A DNA stretch of 9,366 nt from Bacillota bacterium. Lineage in GTDB: Bacteria > Bacillota_I > Bacilli_A > RFN20 > CAG-826. A program made the position numbers and the translations under genes. The stretch covers positions 1 to 9,366 of the forward strand of contig DOQE01000149.1 in the NCBI GenBank assembly GCA_003512585.1. The letters run 5' to 3'. A model generated the notes under the pieces. The model saw only the letters and a program-made list of their open reading frames with translations. It did no database searches and had not been told where the DNA came from. Every line of letters begins with the position of its first letter. Position 1 is the stretch's first letter. Of this stretch, positions 6,172-9,366 are shown one piece after another.

Positions 6172-8691
6172 ATGAAAAAAATCGGTAAGAAACTTTTAAT
6201 ACTATCTTCTTTTTGCTTTCTATTTTCTTGCGGTCAAGAGCAATCTTCTATAACTTCCTCAAGAATAGAAGACCAAGAAGTTTGCAATCACGTTTCCTTT
6301 TCCTTATTTTCTACTTATGCAACAACTAAAGTTTTAAGGAATCACAAAGATGACGCATCTAGGTATTATTCCCTAGGAGAAGATATCAATATCAAAATGA
6401 TGCAAGACGAAATAGAAGGCGGACAAATAATTTTGTCTATTGAAGGAGATAAAAGTGTCTATATTGATGCTACCGTTTCTTCTTTGTCTTCATCTAGCGG
6501 AGGAGAAATACCTTCGTCTAATATTTCCCTTTTTTATCAAAAATACATCACATTGCCAAATGCCTCGACTTTAAATCCTGCTTATTCTACCTTTGATATG
6601 GTTCCCGATTTGCTTTTGCCATTTGAAGTGGCTAAGTCTTTTAAGGAAAATAAGGCATATGGGGGTTATAATCAAGGAATAACGGTTGAAGTTGATTCAA
6701 AAAATGTTGCTCCTGGATTTTATAATGGTTTTTTGGATTTAAAAGTTGGGGACGTAAGCAAAAGAATAAATATCAACGTTGAAGTTTGGCCTATTAAATA
6801 TGAAGGAAGAAGAGAATTTAAAACTTCTTTCTTGATTTATAGAAACGAACTAATAAATGGCGAATATGATAATTCAAAGGAAGTCGTCGATTCCTATGTC
6901 GACTTTTTAAATGATTACAAAGTTAATTCCTATGTTATTCAAGATGTCGGTTCAAATAACTTAGTTGATTTCAAAAATGACATTTTAAGGCAATGGAGCA
7001 ATAACAATTATTCCTCGATTATCATTCCTTTTGATTTTTCGCAAACTTACATGGCTAACGATGAGTCTTCAAGCAGGTGTGTTTCCTATATAACTACTTT
7101 AGCCAAAATGTCGACTTCTAGAGAAAATGATTTTATTAAATATGCCTATTTTTATCCCTCTAGTTATGATGAAGCTGATGCCGATCCGGTTAAATCTGCC
7201 GCTTCTGAAAGGTTATTGAAGGTCGGCGGAGAATTAGACAAGACTATCGAATCGGCAATTAGATCATTGCAAAATGAAGGTTTTTTCCTCTCTTTATCCG
7301 ATCAAGAATTTGCTAGAGATTTAGAAGAAGAAATAAGAAACATTCCTTCTATTTTTACCAATATTGTCTTTATGGATGATTGGGTCGGAAAATACCATAC
7401 AACTTTTTGTCCCTATATGTCTTTATTTGATGATTACGCGACAAAGCAAAAATATCAAGATGCCAGCAAAGATATGTCTAATGGAGATTTATGGGCTTAT
7501 TCTTGCGTGGGACCAAATTATCCTTTTGCCACTTTCCACATCGATGATGATAACCTTGACATGAGAGTCAATTCCTGGATGAATAAACAAATAGGAATTA
7601 ACGGTTATTTATATTACGAAGTAAATAAAATTACTTTGTCGAATAATGAATCGAATTTAGTTAATCCTTATGAAGATCCTCTTCGTTATGAAACTACCCC
7701 AGGGGATGGCTATCTTCTATATCCGGGAAGGCTTTACGGACTGAAAAAGCCTATTGCCTCCACTAGATTGGCCAATTATAGGGATTCTATGGATGATTAT
7801 GATTTGCTTTCGGTATTGGAAAGAAAATTAAATCATTATAAAGAAGTCTACGGTATCGATGATTTGACTTTATCTTCCTACATAGGTGATATTTATAATT
7901 CTTTGTTTTCTGGGGCAACCTGCATTGCCACTGATCAAGAATTTTTCCTAGCTAGAGAAAAAGTCGCCTCGAAAATAAAAGAATTGGATAATGAAGATGG
8001 GATCATATTGTTAAATAAGAAAACGGAAGAAGGTATAAAAACAGTCCTTTATTCTTCTAGGGAAAAACTAAATGTCAACGGCAGCAATATTACCTTAGAA
8101 AAATCCAAGGAAGGTTATAAATACGAATTTATAAACGATGGAAATCCGAAAACTTTTAAAATTACTGGTTCTTCTACTTACGAAAGAAAAATTGAAGGAG
8201 AATCTTTTCTAAATGATTTCTCTTCTATTTCTTCTTTTAGCAAGAACGAAAACTCAAACATTTCTTTAAGCTCTAACCCAAATGAAATAAACGTTAGCAT
8301 TATCTCTGAATATGCTAAAGAAGAAGGGAAAATAGATTCGGCTACAATGAGATTTACTCCTTATATAGGAATCCCTGTATCTAATTTAGATAAGTATGAT
8401 TCATTTAGCTTTGATTATTCGAATTTATCAAATGAAGACATTGAATTTTCCATCGGCTTGAATAATGGAAAAAACAATGAACTTATCATTACTAATTTCT
8501 GCAAGGCTAATTCAAATAGAAGTTTAAAAAACATCGATTTGAAATCCCTTTCTAGCAAATCGAAAAAGAACGCGAAAGAAATTAGGCTTTATTTTAAAAA
8601 CGTTAATTATGATTCTAACGGAAACGCTTCTTTATTTGCCAATAGAGATTTAACTATTTCTAATTTTATTGCCAATAGGAGTGGAAATTGA
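6172..8691 (+). CDS. Lipid-anchored DUF4091 / GH123-like glycoside hydrolase with C-terminal beta-sandwich-like module
   Basis: An 839-residue exported protein. The signal peptide ends in lipobox LFSC with C20. Residues about 40-206 are a beta-sandwich ending APGFYNGFLDLKVGDV...INVEVWPI, the kind of domain that precedes DUF4091 catalytic domains. The catalytic region spans about 215-555. Its late part is very characteristic: LWAYSCVGPNYPFATFHID (440-458), the R465..SW.N segment, GINGYLYYEVN (475-485), GDGYLLYPGR (511-520), and STRLANYRDSMDDYDLLSVL (530-549). An Asp-Glu pair, D333-E334, lies in AYFYPSSYDEADADP, where GH123-type enzymes carry a D-E pair used in substrate-assisted catalysis. Residues about 680-835 form a beta-rich carbohydrate-binding-like module. 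GH123 members with known activity cleave beta-GalNAc; activity and substrate here are inferred. The gene starts 2 nt after the binding-protein stop with only a weak TGGA upstream, suggesting translational coupling. Confidence 0.85.
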   Translation: MKKIGKKLLILSSFCFLFSCGQEQSSITSSRIEDQEVCNHVSFSLFSTYATTKVLRNHKDDASRYYSLGEDINIKMMQDEIEGGQIILSIEGDKSVYIDATVSSLSSSSGGEIPSSNISLFYQKYITLPNASTLNPAYSTFDMVPDLLLPFEVAKSFKENKAYGGYNQGITVEVDSKNVAPGFYNGFLDLKVGDVSKRININVEVWPIKYEGRREFKTSFLIYRNELINGEYDNSKEVVDSYVDFLNDYKVNSYVIQDVGSNNLVDFKNDILRQWSNNNYSSIIIPFDFSQTYMANDESSSRCVSYITTLAKMSTSRENDFIKYAYFYPSSYDEADADPVKSAASERLLKVGGELDKTIESAIRSLQNEGFFLSLSDQEFARDLEEEIRNIPSIFTNIVFMDDWVGKYHTTFCPYMSLFDDYATKQKYQDASKDMSNGDLWAYSCVGPNYPFATFHIDDDNLDMRVNSWMNKQIGINGYLYYEVNKITLSNNESNLVNPYEDPLRYETTPGDGYLLYPGRLYGLKKPIASTRLANYRDSMDDYDLLSVLERKLNHYKEVYGIDDLTLSSYIGDIYNSLFSGATCIATDQEFFLAREKVASKIKELDNEDGIILLNKKTEEGIKTVLYSSREKLNVNGSNITLEKSKEGYKYEFINDGNPKTFKITGSSTYERKIEGESFLNDFSSISSFSKNENSNISLSSNPNEINVSIISEYAKEEGKIDSATMRFTPYIGIPVSNLDKYDSFSFDYSNLSNEDIEFSIGLNNGKNNELIITNFCKANSNRSLKNIDLKSLSSKSKKNAKEIRLYFKNVNYDSNGNASLFANRDLTISNFIANRSGN
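7168..7173 (+). other. Candidate catalytic Asp-Glu pair (D333-E334) of the GH123-like domain
   Basis: The codons GAT GAA encode D333-E334 within FYPSSYDEADADP. In DUF4091/GH123 proteins a D-E pair at the end of a central beta strand is usually followed by Pro; here Ala follows. The assignment is by motif and position, about 107 residues before the conserved WAYSCVGP block, not by alignment. Confidence 0.55.
8677..8681 (+). promoter_or_regulatory. Ribosome binding site of the 3'-most lipoprotein gene
   Basis: AGGAG lies inside the last codons of the GH123-like gene, 12 nt before ATG 8694. The spacing is longer than for the other genes here, but no better site exists and the ATG opens a good signal peptide. 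Confidence 0.55.
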
Positions 8692-8693
8692 CT

Positions 8694-9366
8694 ATGAAAA
8701 AATTACTTTTTCCCTTGTTATTGATATTCCCCGTTTTATTTGGCTGTGGCGAAAATGAGGCTTCAAATGTTGTTACTATCAATGATTTTGAAAATGTAGG
8801 GGACTTATATAAATTTAAAACGGTCAGGACTGAATATTCTAGCCAACTTTCTTATTCCCTCAACAAGGAAAAAGAATATGTAAGCAACGGATCATCTTCC
8901 TTAAGGCTTTCAATAGAACAAGGCGATATCCAGGAATTGATGTTTCCTTTTTCCATTAATGGGGCTGATTTATTTGATAAGTCAATTTTAAATTCTATAT
9001 CCGTAGATATATTTAACGCTTCAAATACCGACGTTACCTTTAATGTTAATATTTATAATTCAAATTCATTGGATAATTTATTGACCAAGACTTATGTTCT
9101 TTCTAATTCTAGTTGGAACAAAATAGATTTCCCTTTGTCTTCTATTGCCATTAAAAGCAATTATGAAACTATAAAAGGGGTTATTCTAAGATTTACTAGC
9201 GGTGGCAAGGGGTTATTTTATATTGATAATTTGAACGTTAAACTTGGATTAACTAGTAATGAAGAAGATAAAAAATATGAAGAAAAAATCAATTCGCTTC
9301 AAAACAAAATAGATAGTCTCCCCAATGAAGTCTCAATCGAAGATTACGAAACGGTGGAATCAATAT
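8694..9366 (+). CDS. Lipoprotein with beta-sandwich-like module and start of a helical segment (3' truncated)
   Basis: Coding begins at ATG 8694, two bases after the TGA of the GH123-like gene, and runs off the window after 224 residues. The signal peptide MKKLLFPLLL...VLFGC gives lipobox LFGC with C18. Residues about 30-184 are a beta-sandwich with the typical order of carbohydrate-binding modules: NDFEN opening, GSSSLRLSI, an ISVDIFNASNTDVTFNVNIYN pair of strands, SSWNKIDFPLSSI, and FYIDNLNV to close. After a charged linker, residues 197-224 (EKINSLQNKIDSLPNEVSIEDYETVESI) look like the first helix of a repeat of the type in the 719-residue lipoprotein. The architecture is therefore similar with modules in the opposite order. 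A role in surface glycan binding is inferred; no enzymatic motif is visible in the part present. Confidence 0.85.
   Translation, partial: MKKLLFPLLLIFPVLFGCGENEASNVVTINDFENVGDLYKFKTVRTEYSSQLSYSLNKEKEYVSNGSSSLRLSIEQGDIQELMFPFSINGADLFDKSILNSISVDIFNASNTDVTFNVNIYNSNSLDNLLTKTYVLSNSSWNKIDFPLSSIAIKSNYETIKGVILRFTSGGKGLFYIDNLNVKLGLTSNEEDKKYEEKINSLQNKIDSLPNEVSIEDYETVESI
9282..9366 (+). repeat. First part of a helical repeat, cut by the window end
   Basis: Residues 197-224 of the last gene show I..L..KIDSLP followed by an acidic SIEDYETVESI helix, matching helix 1 and the run-up to helix 2 in the repeats at 600-1460. Only one partial copy is visible, so the call rests on a short stretch. Confidence 0.4.

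Noticed and set aside
4734..7564. Plus-strand open frames at 4734-4937 and 7364-7564
   Set aside because: They are out of frame inside the binding-protein and GH123-like genes, whose own frames carry clear family motifs.
1..9366. CRISPR array, tRNA or rRNA genes, insertion sequences, promoters and terminators
   Set aside because: No direct-repeat/spacer pattern, RNA gene, transposase or terminal inverted repeats were seen; the largest gap between genes is 16 nt, with no GC stem followed by a T run.

Overview
The window is AT-rich and densely coded on the plus strand only. It reads as one continuous operon fragment, with gaps of 8, 12, 1, 16, 2 and 2 nt between genes. The organism looks like a low-GC monoderm bacterium: a Bacillota or Mollicutes-related Bacilli lineage, possibly an uncultured gut-type one. 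Four proteins carry lipoprotein signal peptides, Shine-Dalgarno sites are AGGAG-like, and Asn, Lys, Ser and Ile are abundant. TGA is a real stop at 3654-3656 and 8689-8691, and Trp is encoded by TGG, so the Mycoplasma/Spiroplasma code does not apply. Taxonomy is inferred from style alone.

Layout. (1) 1-477: C-terminal part of a sugar ABC-transporter ATPase of the MsmK/UgpC/MalK type, cut by the window edge. (2) 486-2645: a 719-residue lipoprotein with five helical repeats of about 58 residues, a beta-sandwich-like region, a degenerate sixth repeat and a second beta-rich region. (3) 2658-3656: MalF-type permease starting at TTG. (4) 3658-4596: MalG-type permease. (5) 4613-6169: family-1 sugar-binding lipoprotein. 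(6) 6172-8691: 839-residue lipoprotein with a DUF4091 / GH123-like glycosidase region and a C-terminal beta-sandwich-like module. (7) 8694 to the end: the start of another lipoprotein, with a beta-sandwich-like module followed by the start of a helical segment, cut by the window edge.

Together the genes look like a glycan capture, trimming and import system. Surface-anchored lipoproteins would bind a glycan, the GH123-like lipoprotein would cleave it outside the membrane, the binding protein would take the released sugar, and the two permeases plus ATPase would import it. The substrate cannot be read from the sequence. Characterised GH123 enzymes are beta-N-acetylgalactosaminidases, so GalNAc-containing host glycans are a hypothesis only. 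The least ordinary part is the set of large modular lipoproteins, two of which (719 and 839 residues) lie within the transporter operon and a third directly after it. They appear to share a beta-sandwich module and, in two cases, a helical spacer. No promoter, terminator, regulator, RNA gene, mobile element or CRISPR array was seen, and no non-coding stretch exceeds 16 nt.
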